Shown here one piece after another: positions 25,494 through 33,342 of a DNA stretch of 64,000 nucleotides (position 1 is its first letter; every line of letters starts with the position of its first letter). The notes under the pieces were generated by a model. The model searched no databases, had not been told where the DNA came from, and worked only from the letters and a program-made list of their open reading frames with translations. The stretch comes from JAIBJN01 sp963839745 (GTDB taxonomy: Bacteria > Actinomycetota > Thermoleophilia > Gaiellales > Gaiellaceae), in the NCBI GenBank assembly GCA_963839745.1, contig CAWIWC010000010.1:62001-126000 (forward strand). The letters run 5' to 3'. The translations under genes and the position numbers were made by a program.

Positions 25494-25760
25494 GTGCTGT
25501 GGCTCACTATCTGGTTCACGGTGATCCTGAAGATCCCGGCGCTCTACCTCTGCTACGTGATCTGGTGGGCGGTCAAGGATCCGCCTACCGAGCCGGCCGG
25601 GACCGTCGGTGACGGCCTCGGCGGCGGGGGCGTGGAGCCGCCCCGGCGGCGCGGGCCGCGGGCGCCCATCGCCGGCCGCCGGCCCGGCCCGCACGGCTCG
25701 CCGCAGCGGCGCCGCAGCACGCAGCCGGTGCTCGTCGGAAGAGCCAGGAGAGGCCTGTGA
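25494..25760 (+). CDS. Small membrane protein with basic Pro/Arg tail, unknown
   Basis: This 88-residue protein has one N-terminal membrane segment (LWLTIWFTVILKIPALYLCY) and a cytoplasmic tail rich in Pro, Arg and Gly. A TACACT -10-like box at 25479-25484 sits only 9 bp before the GTG, so a leaderless message is likely. Its stop overlaps the next GTG start (GTGA), so the two small membrane proteins are probably co-translated. I do not recognise a family. Confidence 0.6.
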   Translation: MLWLTIWFTVILKIPALYLCYVIWWAVKDPPTEPAGTVGDGLGGGGVEPPRRRGPRAPIAGRRPGPHGSPQRRRSTQPVLVGRARRGL

Positions 25761-26026
25761 GCGTCTACGAGCCCGAGAGCCGGCGCGATGCGACGCCGTC
25801 GCAGCTCGCGGCGGACTTCCTCGCCACGTTCGCGCTCTTCGCCGGCCTGATCGGGATCGTCTACACGCCTGGCATCGTCTGCACCGCTGCGGTCATCGTC
25901 GCGATCCTCGCTGCGACGATTGGCGGCCGCGACCGCTGGCTGGTGCCCTTCGCCGTCGCCGTCACCGGGGCCTGCTGGCTCGTCGGGATGATGCTCGCGG
26001 TGCTGCTCGAGCGCCCCATCTTCTGA
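25757..26026 (+). CDS. Small two- to three-helix membrane protein, unknown
   Basis: This 89-residue protein begins MSVYEPESRRDATPSQLAAD. The hydrophobic segments are FLATFALFAGLIGIVYTPGI, VCTAAVIVAILAATIGGR and LVPFAVAVTGACWLVGMMLA. It overlaps the preceding small membrane protein by 4 bp. No recognisable family. The pair may form a small membrane complex (inference from coupling only). Confidence 0.68.
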   Translation: MSVYEPESRRDATPSQLAADFLATFALFAGLIGIVYTPGIVCTAAVIVAILAATIGGRDRWLVPFAVAVTGACWLVGMMLAVLLERPIF

Positions 26027-26124
26027 CCAGTCTCTGAGGGGATCCCCCTAAAGAGGGATAGCTCGGACGCCGATGGACCGGTCGTCTACACGTTTTGGGA
26101 GAAGAACGGCCGGACCGCTCTGTC

Positions 26125-27930
26125 ATGGGTAGTTTCAAGCTTCGCCTAGTCATCTATTTCATGCTTCTCGCGCTGCTGCCTCTGGTGGCGGCGACGGTGG
26201 CGTTTACCGAGGTGGCCATCGACGGCGAGGTCAGCGCGGCCGACTCGCGCCTCTCCACTGCGGTCGCGGTCGCGGCGGCCGACTACCGGGAGCAGCTCGA
26301 GGACGACGCCGTCGACGACGCCGAGTCCCTCGCCCGGGCGACGCAGGTGCAGCGCGCCTTCGCCGAGCGCGACCGCCCGACGCTCCTGGAGACGGCGGCC
26401 GAAGTGCCGCACAGCGCCTTCTTCTCCCCGAAGGGCGAGCTCCTCGCCGGTCAGCGGCCCGGGCCGTACGCCGCCATGCGCGAGGTGAAGGTCGTCGCGG
26501 CCAACGGACGCCTTCTCGGGAGGATCGTCGTCCACCTGCCCTTCAGCGACGAGCTGGCGCAGGGGCTCGCAGAGAACGCCGCGCTGAAGGAAGGCGACCG
26601 CTTCGCGTTCGTCGCCGGCGACCAGGTCATCGCGCCCGGCTACCTCCGCAGCCGTACCGAGGTCCCGGACCGCCCGCGCTACGCCACGGTCGACGGCGTC
26701 ACCTACCGCGCGGTCGGGACGGAGCTCCTCGCCGGCGAGCAGGCCGAGGGCCGCCCGCCGGTCACTCTGGTCGCGCTGACCCCCAAGGCCCAGATCGACG
26801 CCGCGGCGGGCAACCTCCGCAGCCGCTTCCTCCTCTTCGCCTTCGCGGCCATGGCCGCCGTGGGCATCGTGGCGTACACGCTCGGCCGCACCATCGTCCG
26901 CTCCCTCCGCGAGCTGGCCGCCGCCGCCGGCGCCGTGGCTCGCGGGAAGTTCGAGCAGCGCGTCCCCGTCCGCGGCCGCGACGAGTTCGCCGCGCTCGGC
27001 GAGGCCTTCAACGACATGGCCGCCCAGCTCGAGGAACGGCTGCGCGAGCTCGCTGCCGAGCGCGGCCGGCTCCGCGAGGCGATCGGCCGCTTCGGAGATG
27101 CGCTCGCCGCGACCCACGATCCGTACGCGCTGCTTCCGGTGATCGTCGAGAGCGCCGTCGAGGCGACCGGCGCCCAGGGCGGCCGCCTCGTCGTCGACGG
27201 CAAGGAGATCGCACGCGAAGGCGACCCGGGCAACGGCGACCGCTCGCTCGTCATCCCGCTCGGGAACGAGGGCCGCGAGAGCGGCATCCTCTACCTCACC
27301 CCGAGGGGCAACGACTTCAGCGACGAGGCGCGCGAGCTGGCCCACTGGCTCGGCTCGCAGGCCTCGGTCGCGCTCGAGAACGCGCGGCTCCACCGGCTCG
27401 TCGAGCGGCAGGCCAACACGGACGGGCTCACCGAGCTCCCGAACCGGCGCCACTTCGAAGAGGCGCTCGAGGGCGAGATCTCCCGCGCCGAGCGCTTCGG
27501 CGGGAGCCTCGCGCTCATCCTCGCCGACCTCGACGACTTCAAGCAGGTCAACGACCGCTACGGCCATCAGGCCGGCGACGACGTCCTTCAGACGTTCGCC
27601 GACATCCTGCGCGCGACCGTCCGCGAGATCGACCTGCCGTCGCGGTACGGCGGCGAGGAGTTCGCCGTCCTCCTTCCCCAGACCGACCTCGAAGGCGCCC
27701 AGCGTCTCGCCGAGCGGCTGTGCAAGGCACTGGCCGCGCGCCCGATGCCGGCGCACCCCGGTGCGCTCGTCGCGGTGACCGCGAGCTTCGGCGTCGCCGC
27801 CTTCCCCGATTCCCCGACTCCGGCCGCACTCTTCGCAGCGGCCGACGAAGCCCTCTATCGTGCCAAGCGCTCTGGAAAGAACTGTGTCGTCGCGGCGGAC
27901 GCGGGTACCATCGTCCGCGCTGCCGATTAG
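26125..27930 (+). CDS. Membrane diguanylate cyclase with extracellular sensor, HAMP, GAF-like and GGDEF domains
   Basis: This ~601-residue protein has a membrane helix (LVIYFMLLALLPLVAATVAF), an extracellular sensor of ~200 residues and a second helix (FLLFAFAAMAAVGIVAYTLG). A HAMP domain (IVRSLRELAAAAGAVARGKF), a GAF-like region (PYALLPVIVESAVEATGAQG) and a GGDEF domain follow. The active site is SRYGGEEFAVLLPQ. The product-inhibition I-site RxxD is intact as REID, five residues before GGEEF. Substrate contact NRRHFEEAL and the Asp in LADLDDFKQVNDRYGHQAGD are present. It should make c-di-GMP. TTG 26095 is an alternative start. The cyclase at the window start is not related to this one. Confidence 0.93.
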   Translation: MGSFKLRLVIYFMLLALLPLVAATVAFTEVAIDGEVSAADSRLSTAVAVAAADYREQLEDDAVDDAESLARATQVQRAFAERDRPTLLETAAEVPHSAFFSPKGELLAGQRPGPYAAMREVKVVAANGRLLGRIVVHLPFSDELAQGLAENAALKEGDRFAFVAGDQVIAPGYLRSRTEVPDRPRYATVDGVTYRAVGTELLAGEQAEGRPPVTLVALTPKAQIDAAAGNLRSRFLLFAFAAMAAVGIVAYTLGRTIVRSLRELAAAAGAVARGKFEQRVPVRGRDEFAALGEAFNDMAAQLEERLRELAAERGRLREAIGRFGDALAATHDPYALLPVIVESAVEATGAQGGRLVVDGKEIAREGDPGNGDRSLVIPLGNEGRESGILYLTPRGNDFSDEARELAHWLGSQASVALENARLHRLVERQANTDGLTELPNRRHFEEALEGEISRAERFGGSLALILADLDDFKQVNDRYGHQAGDDVLQTFADILRATVREIDLPSRYGGEEFAVLLPQTDLEGAQRLAERLCKALAARPMPAHPGALVAVTASFGVAAFPDSPTPAALFAAADEALYRAKRSGKNCVVAADAGTIVRAAD

Positions 27931-27932
27931 CG

Positions 27933-27960
27933 TTGTTTCGTTCGCCAGGTCGTCTACAAT
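27933..27960 (+). promoter_or_regulatory. Predicted promoter of the 100-aa acidic protein
   Basis: TTGTTT and TACAAT are separated by 16 bp, just after the stop of the diguanylate cyclase. The GTG start follows 36 bp later with a GGAGG site. Confidence 0.55.
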
Positions 27961-27995
27961 CCGGCGCTGCCCTGTCCCCGACCCGGAGGTTGTGA

Positions 27996-28298
27996 GTGAG
28001 TAACGACAGTCAGACCAACTTCGCCCGCATCATCGAAGAGCATCTCGAGCTGAAGCGGCGGAATTCGAACCTCGACGGCAACATGCCCATCGACCGCTAC
28101 CGGGTCGAGGATCCGTTCGAGAACCACCCACTTTTCAAGACCGAGGAGCAGGCCCGTCTGGAGGACACGCTGGGCGGCCACGAGCCCGAGCTCGAGCCGA
28201 GCAAGGTGCTCGCGTGGCCCGGCGAGGACACCGATCCCCCTGTCGATCCAGAGGACACGCTCTGGGGTCGCTCGCGCGACTTCGACTGGGGCGACTAG
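27996..28298 (+). CDS. 100-aa acidic protein, unknown
   Basis: It begins MSNDSQTNFARIIEEHLELK and is strongly acidic and Pro-rich toward the C-terminus (TDPPVDPEDTLWGRSRDFDW). It is predicted soluble, with one N-terminal helix and an otherwise extended chain. Start GTG 27996 has a CGGAGG site at the right distance and a good promoter upstream. I do not recognise the family. Confidence 0.7.
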   Translation: MSNDSQTNFARIIEEHLELKRRNSNLDGNMPIDRYRVEDPFENHPLFKTEEQARLEDTLGGHEPELEPSKVLAWPGEDTDPPVDPEDTLWGRSRDFDWGD

Positions 28299-28369
28299 CC
28301 CGCCACTCACTCTCCGCGTCGCCCGCCGCACCCGTGTTTCCCCTCCGCCCGCCCGGGTAGAGACGGCAC

Positions 28370-28789
28370 GTGACCCGGCACATCCTGGTGGTTACGACTG
28401 CGCCCGTGGACGGCGAGGCTTTGCGCGACCGTGTGCTCGAGCACACGGGTGACGGCGAGCCCGAGGTAAAGGTCGTCGCGACCGCCTCCGACCTCTCGCC
28501 GCTCGACTGGCTGGCGAACGACGAGGACGACGCCCGCGCCGAGGCCGAGGCCCGCGCGAAGGGCGTGGGCCGCGCCGTGGCGCCCGAGGCCGACCGAGTC
28601 GAAGCCGAGGTCGGCGACACCGACCCGGTCCAGGCGATCGAGGATGCCCTGCGCACGTTCCCGGCGGACGAGCTGGTGCTCGTCACGCGCAAGGAGGACG
28701 ACGCCGGGTGGCTCGAGGAAGGCGCCGCCGACGAGGCCCTCGCGCGCTTCAACCTCCCCGTCAGGCACCTGGTCGTCGACGAGAGCTGA
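28370..28789 (+). CDS. Small acidic protein with UspA/Rossmann-like pattern, unknown
   Basis: This 139-residue protein begins MTRHILVVTTAPVDGEALRD. It has alternating strands and helices, with FPADELVLVTRKEDDAGWLE and FNLPVRHLVVDES at the end. The pattern resembles a universal-stress or Rossmann-type alpha/beta fold but lacks a clear ATP-binding G-x2-G-x9-G motif. It lies directly upstream of tRNA-Ala. Function is not assigned. Confidence 0.72.
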   Translation: MTRHILVVTTAPVDGEALRDRVLEHTGDGEPEVKVVATASDLSPLDWLANDEDDARAEAEARAKGVGRAVAPEADRVEAEVGDTDPVQAIEDALRTFPADELVLVTRKEDDAGWLEEGAADEALARFNLPVRHLVVDES

Positions 28790-28823
28790 CCGCCCGCGCG
28801 GCCAGTACAGTTAGTCCCGACGC

Positions 28824-28896
28824 GGGGCGTTAGCTCAGCTGGGAGAGCGCCGGCTTTGCAAGCCGGAGGTCACCGGTTCGATCCCGGTACGCTCCA
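28824..28896 (+). tRNA. tRNA-Ala (anticodon UGC)
   Basis: This is a complete 73-nt cloverleaf. The acceptor stem is GGGGCGT/ACGCTCC with discriminator A and no encoded CCA. The D-arm is GCTC...GAGC, the anticodon arm CCGGC-TTTGCAA-GCCGG, and the T-arm ACCGG-TTCGATC-CCGGT. The 3' 42 nt of this gene are repeated at 30865 and 35361, marking it as an integration site. Confidence 0.97.
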
Positions 28897-28901
28897 CTCG
28901 G
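28855..28901 (+). repeat. Attachment-site-like repeat, copy 1 (3' end of intact tRNA-Ala)
   Basis: The tRNA 3' half from the anticodon loop (TTTGCAAGCCGG) to the last base plus CTCGG is identical over 47 bp to copy 2. The first 42 bp are identical to copy 3. As the intact gene, this is the natural attachment site. Confidence 0.85.
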
Positions 28902-29042
28902 AAGGCGCTGGAAATCGGCCTGAACTGTTGACCCGTTGGGACGACGCGGCTCGCCCATCGTCGGGTGCCTTACGTGCCGTTCCGCCTCGCCTCTCCTTCC
29001 TCAACGAGACACTCACCCACGAGGAGTGGATCGACGGATCGA

Positions 29043-29078
29043 GAGCGGCCCGCCGGCGAAGCGCCGGGCGGGCCGCTC
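29043..29078 (-). terminator. Terminator of the fasciclin gene
   Basis: A long GC inverted repeat just beyond the fasciclin stop: GAGCGGCCCGCC pairs with GGCGGGCCGCTC, and the interior GGCG-AA-GCGCC pairs again. Confidence 0.6.
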
Positions 29079-29092
29079 AGCTGCGTCCCACC

Positions 29093-29653
29093 TTAGGGAA
29101 TCAGCACTTCATCGATGACGTGGATGACGCCGTTCGAGGCGGTCACATCAGCCCGCACGACCATGGCGTCGTTGACCATGACGCCTCCGTCGGTCGTCTC
29201 GAGCTCGACGGACTCGCCGTTCAGGGTCTCGGCCGAGCTCAGCTCTGCGACGTCGCTCGCGCGTGACTCACCGGCGACCACGTGGTACAGCAGGACTGCT
29301 TTCAGCGCCTCGGGATCAGCCGCCAGCGCGTCGAGCGTCTCCTGCGGCACCTTGGCGAAGGCATCGTCGGTGGGTGCGAAGACCGTGAAGGGACCTTCGC
29401 CCGACAGCGTCTCCGCGAGGCCGGCCTGCTCGACCAGGGACGTCAGCGTCGTGAAGTCCTCGGCCGCGACGGCCGTCTCGACGATGTTCTCCTGCGTCGT
29501 TTCCTCCATCGTCGTCGCCGGCGATGCGGTCGTCGTCGCCCCCTCCGGCGAGGAGTCGTTGTCGCCGCCGCACGCCGCGACGGCGAGCCCCACTGTGGCA
29601 AAGCCGATTGCGCCCAGAACCCGAGCCGAGCGCAGTGTTCGGACCTTTTTCAT
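29093..29653 (-). CDS. Fasciclin (FAS1) domain lipoprotein
   Basis: This 186-residue protein has a lipoprotein signal peptide ending in the lipobox VGLAVAACGG, a Thr/Ser-rich linker, and one FAS1 domain (FTTLTSLVEQAGLAETLSGE, GPFTVFAPTDDAFAKVPQET, LYHVVAGESRASDVAEL, GVIHVIDEVLIP). FAS1 proteins mediate adhesion outside the cell. The promoter is strong (TTGACA-16-TATAGA) and carries TnnACA repeats spaced exactly 11 bp, like those at the CarH-type regulator 9 kb away. The gene sits inside the first tRNA-bounded island. Confidence 0.94.
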   Translation of the reverse strand: MKKVRTLRSARVLGAIGFATVGLAVAACGGDNDSSPEGATTTASPATTMEETTQENIVETAVAAEDFTTLTSLVEQAGLAETLSGEGPFTVFAPTDDAFAKVPQETLDALAADPEALKAVLLYHVVAGESRASDVAELSSAETLNGESVELETTDGGVMVNDAMVVRADVTASNGVIHVIDEVLIP

Positions 29654-29664
29654 CTGTTCCTCCT

Positions 29665-29735
29665 TGTCTACTGCTTGTACAGGGTCGGAGGCGTACTCTA
29701 TACAAACTCCCTACAGCTTGTCAAAGGTTTGTAGA
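29665..29735 (-). promoter_or_regulatory. Fasciclin promoter with two pairs of 11-bp-phased TnnACA repeats
   Basis: On the minus strand TTGACA (29719-29724) and TATAGA (29697-29702) are 16 bp apart. One repeat pair, TCTACA (29730-29735) and TTGACA (29719-29724), overlaps the -35. A second pair, TGTACA (29676-29681) and TAGACA (29665-29670), lies in the leader. Each pair has exact 11-bp phasing. Confidence 0.65.
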
Positions 29736-29810
29736 GAGTCATCCCAGAAGTGGTCCGCCGCAAAGGGCGGATTTCTCGTTTCGAGGGACGCGGCGACCTG
29801 GGAAGACCGC

Positions 29811-30023
29811 GTGAAGGTGCCCGGCGGCTCCTCCTGGGCGCGGTGGGCATCCCGCGGGCAGGCGGAACGTTCGGATGCGCCGTTCCGAGAGGCCGAGCGC
29901 GTGATCGTCGGCTGGGAGGGCACGAGCCGAACGCGGTTCGTGTTCTCGGATGGGTATGCCTGCCAGATGCCGCACCACGCGCGCGTGCTTCGCCGGGCGC
30001 GACAAGCCGGACGCGACCATTAG
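29811..30023 (+). CDS. Small hypothetical protein in the island
   Basis: A 70-codon frame from GTG 29811: MKVPGGSSWARWASRGQAER, then REAERVIVGWEGTSRTRFVF and SDGYACQMPHHARVLRRARQ. A GGGAAG sequence precedes it. Composition looks coding (a compact VGWEG...FVFSDGYACQMP stretch), but there is no family match I recognise and the start is uncertain. Confidence 0.35.
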   Translation: MKVPGGSSWARWASRGQAERSDAPFREAERVIVGWEGTSRTRFVFSDGYACQMPHHARVLRRARQAGRDH

Positions 30024-30074
30024 GGAGCGCGTCCAGGCGATGCTGGCCGATCTACTTGACCGGCCCGCGCTCGT

Positions 30075-30260
30075 CTAGTCCTTCTTCGGCTGCTGCGCGG
30101 GCGGCGGCTCGTCCTTCGGCTTGCGGATCGCGTTGACGGCCTGGTTCACCGCGGCACCCGCAGCGCCTCCGGTTGCACCCGCGACTGCAGCTGCAGCTAG
30201 GTCGGTGCCCAGCCCGCGATATTCAGCCTGTCTCGTGTCCAGCCTCTTGTTCTCGGGCAT
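30075..30260 (-). CDS. 61-aa Ala/Gly-rich small protein
   Basis: It begins MPENKRLDTRQAEYRGLGTD, has a hydrophobic Ala/Gly stretch (LAAAAVAGATGGAAGAAVNQ) and a Lys/Pro-rich tail. A very good ribosome site (aaaggagg) precedes the ATG. The glycine-rich helix could be a weak membrane or oligomerisation segment. Its start lies inside the end of the DUF2188 frame, so the two genes overlap by 64 bp on the same strand. Confidence 0.6.
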   Translation of the reverse strand: MPENKRLDTRQAEYRGLGTDLAAAAVAGATGGAAGAAVNQAVNAIRKPKDEPPPAQQPKKD

Positions 30261-30460
30261 CTTGATCCTCCTTTCGCTACCCGCGTGGCGGGTAAGGGTC
30301 GCGCCCATATCGAGTTCCGGGACGCGATGGTCCCGTCAAGGTTGTGGATGAGGTGCTCGGTGCGCCTGCGCCTCGCCTCGGCACGACCGGCGTCGATGGC
30401 TGCCTGCTTGGTGTGGTGGCGAGAGAGCACGTACCCGCCCTCGACCACGTTCACCCACAT
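30197..30460 (-). CDS. DUF2188-like protein
   Basis: MWVNVVEGGYVLSRHHTKQA, then AIDAGRAEARRRRTEHLIHN and LDGTIASRNSIWARPLP, follows the DUF2188 pattern (W-x-V...TqxeAixxAR...E-x-x-x-H-x-x-dGxI-x-x-rnS). In the usual family the protein ends soon after the last motif. Here ~30 extra codons run into the following gene, suggesting a lost stop or C-terminal drift. GTG 30499 is an alternative start. Confidence 0.6.
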   Translation of the reverse strand: MWVNVVEGGYVLSRHHTKQAAIDAGRAEARRRRTEHLIHNLDGTIASRNSIWARPLPATRVAKGGSRCPRTRGWTRDRLNIAGWAPT

Positions 30461-30499
30461 GCCGTACCTGTGAACGGTGTGGATCCAACCTCTGGCCAC

Positions 30500-31093
30500 G
30501 CCGACTTCGGGCCTCCTTCCCTAGGGCCGGGTCGCGGGAACGACTCGGCGGATCACAGTGGAGGCCACTTAAGGTATTCCGCGGGTCGGACGGATCGACA
30601 AGCGCGGGCCAGCCAGTTCCCGCTGGCCAGCCCGCAACGATCTTCTCCACTGCGACCTCACCCGAAGGAGGCGAAGCGGGTCGGAGTGTCCCAGGCGGGC
30701 CGGACGGAAGAGGATCAGCGAGCCGCTAGAAGAGCGGGTCGGTTCGGCCGTTGCCCGCTTTGTCCCACACCTTGTCCCAGAAGCGCCTTTTCCACCCTGG
30801 CCTAACCGGACCGTACCTCGCCTAACCGCGCCGAGCCGGGGCTAGCCGTGCCCCGCTCCCCGATTTTGCAAGCCGGAGGTCACCGGTTCGATCCCGGTAC
30901 GCTCCACTCGGGGACTTCTACCTTCGGTTTTAAGAATGGCGGCGGGCGATAAAGCCCAAGGGCTCAGATCGCGAGCCGCTAGTCGGCACGTCGTCTGAGT
31001 CCCCGCCTCCGAACCCTTAGTGCTGGGGTAGCAGCCCTTCCGCCTGGCGTGGCGACGCTCGGGAGGGTGAGCAGCGTCTTTGGCAGCGAAGAC
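30500..31093. other. Non-coding stretch around att copy 2
   Basis: No convincing gene. It contains a GGCCAGC/GCTGGCC hairpin near 30610, two direct TTGTCCCA repeats (30760, 30772) and two GCCTAACCG repeats (30800, 30820). The tRNA-Ala repeat follows at 30865. Short direct repeats beside an attachment site could be recombinase arm sites (inference). Confidence 0.5.
30865..30911 (+). repeat. Attachment-site-like repeat, copy 2
   Basis: 47 bp identical to the 3' end of tRNA-Ala plus the following CTCGG. The 5' half of the tRNA is absent, so this is not a tRNA gene. Confidence 0.85.
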
Positions 31094-31525
31094 CTAGTCG
31101 CGGCGGCGGTAGGTCACCTTCAGGTCGTCCTGCCAGTCGCCCGGCGTTTCGGCGAGCTGCCATAGACCCTCGAAGGTGTCGTGCCCCAACATGGCAGAGA
31201 AGCGCTGGTCGAACCCGGGCGCGTCGCGCCACATGCGTAGCACACCCTCGTCGAGCGAGACGCCGTACGTCCGGCGCACGCCGCGCGAGTCGAAGTACTC
31301 CATGACCAGCCCGTCGCCGGTCTCGGGGGCACCGATCACGCAGATCGCGTCGGGGAGCAGCTCGTGGTCGTTGTGGGATCGCTGGACAAGGAAGTGGCCG
31401 CCCTCTAACCACTCGAACGTGACGCTGCCCGGCGCGACGCCTTCGAACAGCGGGTGGGTCGCCTCGGTGGCCCAGGTGCCGATCAGCGCGTCGAACGGCT
31501 CGAGGGCGGGATCTCGCTCGGTCAT
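31094..31525 (-). CDS. DUF1579-like beta-barrel protein
   Basis: This 143-residue protein begins MTERDPALEPFDALIGTWAT. The pattern LIGTW...GSVTFEWLEGGHFLVQRSHN, then VMEYFDSRGVRRTYGVSLDE and DDLKVTYRRRD, is typical of lipocalin-like DUF1579-type proteins of unknown ligand. It is divergent from the ABC transporter genes within the second island. Confidence 0.7.
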   Translation of the reverse strand: MTERDPALEPFDALIGTWATEATHPLFEGVAPGSVTFEWLEGGHFLVQRSHNDHELLPDAICVIGAPETGDGLVMEYFDSRGVRRTYGVSLDEGVLRMWRDAPGFDQRFSAMLGHDTFEGLWQLAETPGDWQDDLKVTYRRRD

Positions 31526-31717
31526 GTCTGTGGGACCATTACACCGTGCGGAACTCATCGGTCGACTAGGTGGCGACGCTGGCCCAGCGAGCGTTTCTCT
31601 CCGCGTGCTCCGCTAGGCGACTCTCGCGCTCGGAGTCAATGCGTCCGCGCCAACGCGATACGAGCCTCAGATGGGGCCTACGGCCTGCCGGGCGAACGTC
31701 TGCGATCATGCCGCCAG

Positions 31718-32608
31718 ATGCCTGCCGTCGAGATTCGCGATCTTCACAAGCGATTCGGAAAAGTCGAGGCGGTCAAGGGGCTCAGCTTCGAAATCGAAGC
31801 CGGGCGCGTCACGGGTTTCCTCGGGCCGAACGGCGCGGGTAAGAGCACCACGCTCCGCGCGTTGCTCGGGCTCGTGCGGCCGACTGCGGGGACGGCGACC
31901 TTCGGCGGTCGTCTCTACCATCAGCTCGACCGGCCGAGCGCCCAGGTTGGCGCCGTGCTCGAAGACGCCGCCTTTCACCCCGGCCGAACGGGACGCAACC
32001 ACCTCCGCGTTCTCGCGGCTGCAGGCGAGCATCCCGACGAGCGTGTCGACCAGGTGCTGTCCACTGTAGGGCTCAGTGACGCAGCCAACCGGCGGGTGAA
32101 GGGCTACTCGATGGGAATGAGGCAGCGGCTCGCGATCGCAGCGGCACTGCTCGGCGATCCGGACGTCCTGATCCTCGACGAGCCGACCAACGGCCTGGAT
32201 CCGCCCGGGATCAGCTGGATGCGTGGGCTGCTCCGCGAGCAAGCGGGCAAAGGGCGCGCGGTCCTCGTCTCGAGCCACCTGCTCGCCGAGGTGGCCCAGT
32301 CCGTGGACGACGTAGTCATTATCTCCCATGGAGAGCTCCGCGGGCAGGGCACGCTGGAGCAGGTTCTTGGCGGCAGCGACGGCCCGGCAACAGAGGTGCG
32401 AACGCCCGACCCGGAGCGGCTGACCCAGGCGCTCGAACGCCGGGGCTACACGGTCGAGCGTGAAGGCGACGTTCTGCTCGTCCTCGGCGCCGACCCTGAG
32501 CAGGTTGGCCCGATTGCGGCGGAGGAGCAGGTCACGATCCTCGGCCTCGCACCCAGGATGCGCTCGCTCGAAGCAGCCTTCTTCGCGCTCACGGATGACG
32601 GATCGTGA
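31718..32608 (+). CDS. ABC transporter ATP-binding protein (ABC-2 type)
   Basis: This 296-residue protein begins MPAVEIRDLHKRFGKVEAVK. Walker A is LGPNGAGKSTTLRALLGLV, the signature is VKGYSMGMRQRLAIAAALLG, and Walker B is PDVLILDEPTNGLDPPG, with the H-loop in AVLVSSHLLAEV. A ~70-residue C-terminal domain follows. The subclass resembles export or lantibiotic/drug-resistance type ABC-2 systems. The stop overlaps the permease start (GTGA). Confidence 0.93.
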   Translation: MPAVEIRDLHKRFGKVEAVKGLSFEIEAGRVTGFLGPNGAGKSTTLRALLGLVRPTAGTATFGGRLYHQLDRPSAQVGAVLEDAAFHPGRTGRNHLRVLAAAGEHPDERVDQVLSTVGLSDAANRRVKGYSMGMRQRLAIAAALLGDPDVLILDEPTNGLDPPGISWMRGLLREQAGKGRAVLVSSHLLAEVAQSVDDVVIISHGELRGQGTLEQVLGGSDGPATEVRTPDPERLTQALERRGYTVEREGDVLLVLGADPEQVGPIAAEEQVTILGLAPRMRSLEAAFFALTDDGS

Positions 32609-33342
32609 AGGCGCTGCTGCACGCCGAGCTGATCAAGCTGCGCACGACGCGGACATTCGTCGTGCTCACCGCCGCGGCGCTGGCGATCTCGCTCCTCGTC
32701 GTCGTACTCACCACGACGCTCCAAGACGAGTGGACCGAGGACGACGCGCGCGATCTCTTCGCCACGGACTTCACGGGCCTCTTCATCTTGTTGCTCGGCG
32801 TGATGGGCATGGCCGGCGAGTGGCGGCACCGAACGATCACGAGCACTGTCCTTGCAGCGCCGAGGCGGCTGCGGCTGCTCAGCGCGAAGACGATTTCCTA
32901 CGCGGTCGCGGGAATCGCGATCTCGCTCATCGTCACCGTCACGATCATGGCCATCGGCATACTGATCCTGTCCGCCCGAGACCTTCCGACCGTTGGTCTC
33001 GGAGACCTGGCCGATGGCCTGTGGCGCAATCTGGTCGTCGCTGCCTATCTAGGCGCTTTCGGGGTTTGCATCGGGGGGCTCATCCGGAACCAGATCGTGG
33101 CTATCGTCGGACTGCTTCTGATGACCTTCGCGATCGAGCCGGCGCTCATCGGGCTGGCGTCCGAAGTAGGCAAGTTCGGACCGACGGTGGGCGCACCGAA
33201 CGGTTTTATCGGGCTTGAGGATGTCTTCGGTGAGGGTGAGGAGCAACTCACGCCCGCCGTCGCGCTCCTTGTGATGATCGGCTGGGTAGGGCTAGCGTTC
33301 GCCGCAGCCGCAGCGCGCCTCGAACGCCGCGATCTCGTCTAG
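32605..33342 (+). CDS. ABC-2 type transporter permease
   Basis: This 245-residue membrane protein has six hydrophobic segments (for example FVVLTAAALAISLLVVVLTT, GIAISLIVTVTIMAIGILIL, QIVAIVGLLLMTFAIEPALI). It begins MKALLHAELIKLRTTRTFVV, the ABC-2 permease opening, and the loop GEWRHRTITSTVLAAPRRLR is characteristic. It overlaps the ATPase gene by 4 bp. Substrate is unknown. Confidence 0.92.
   Translation: MKALLHAELIKLRTTRTFVVLTAAALAISLLVVVLTTTLQDEWTEDDARDLFATDFTGLFILLLGVMGMAGEWRHRTITSTVLAAPRRLRLLSAKTISYAVAGIAISLIVTVTIMAIGILILSARDLPTVGLGDLADGLWRNLVVAAYLGAFGVCIGGLIRNQIVAIVGLLLMTFAIEPALIGLASEVGKFGPTVGAPNGFIGLEDVFGEGEEQLTPAVALLVMIGWVGLAFAAAAARLERRDLV

Noticed and set aside
30735..30860. Minus-strand frame reading RRFWDKVWDKAGNGRTDPLF next to att copy 2
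   Set aside because: It resembles a protein tail and lies beside an attachment site, but it is only about 40 codons with a stop upstream and no recognisable recombinase motif.
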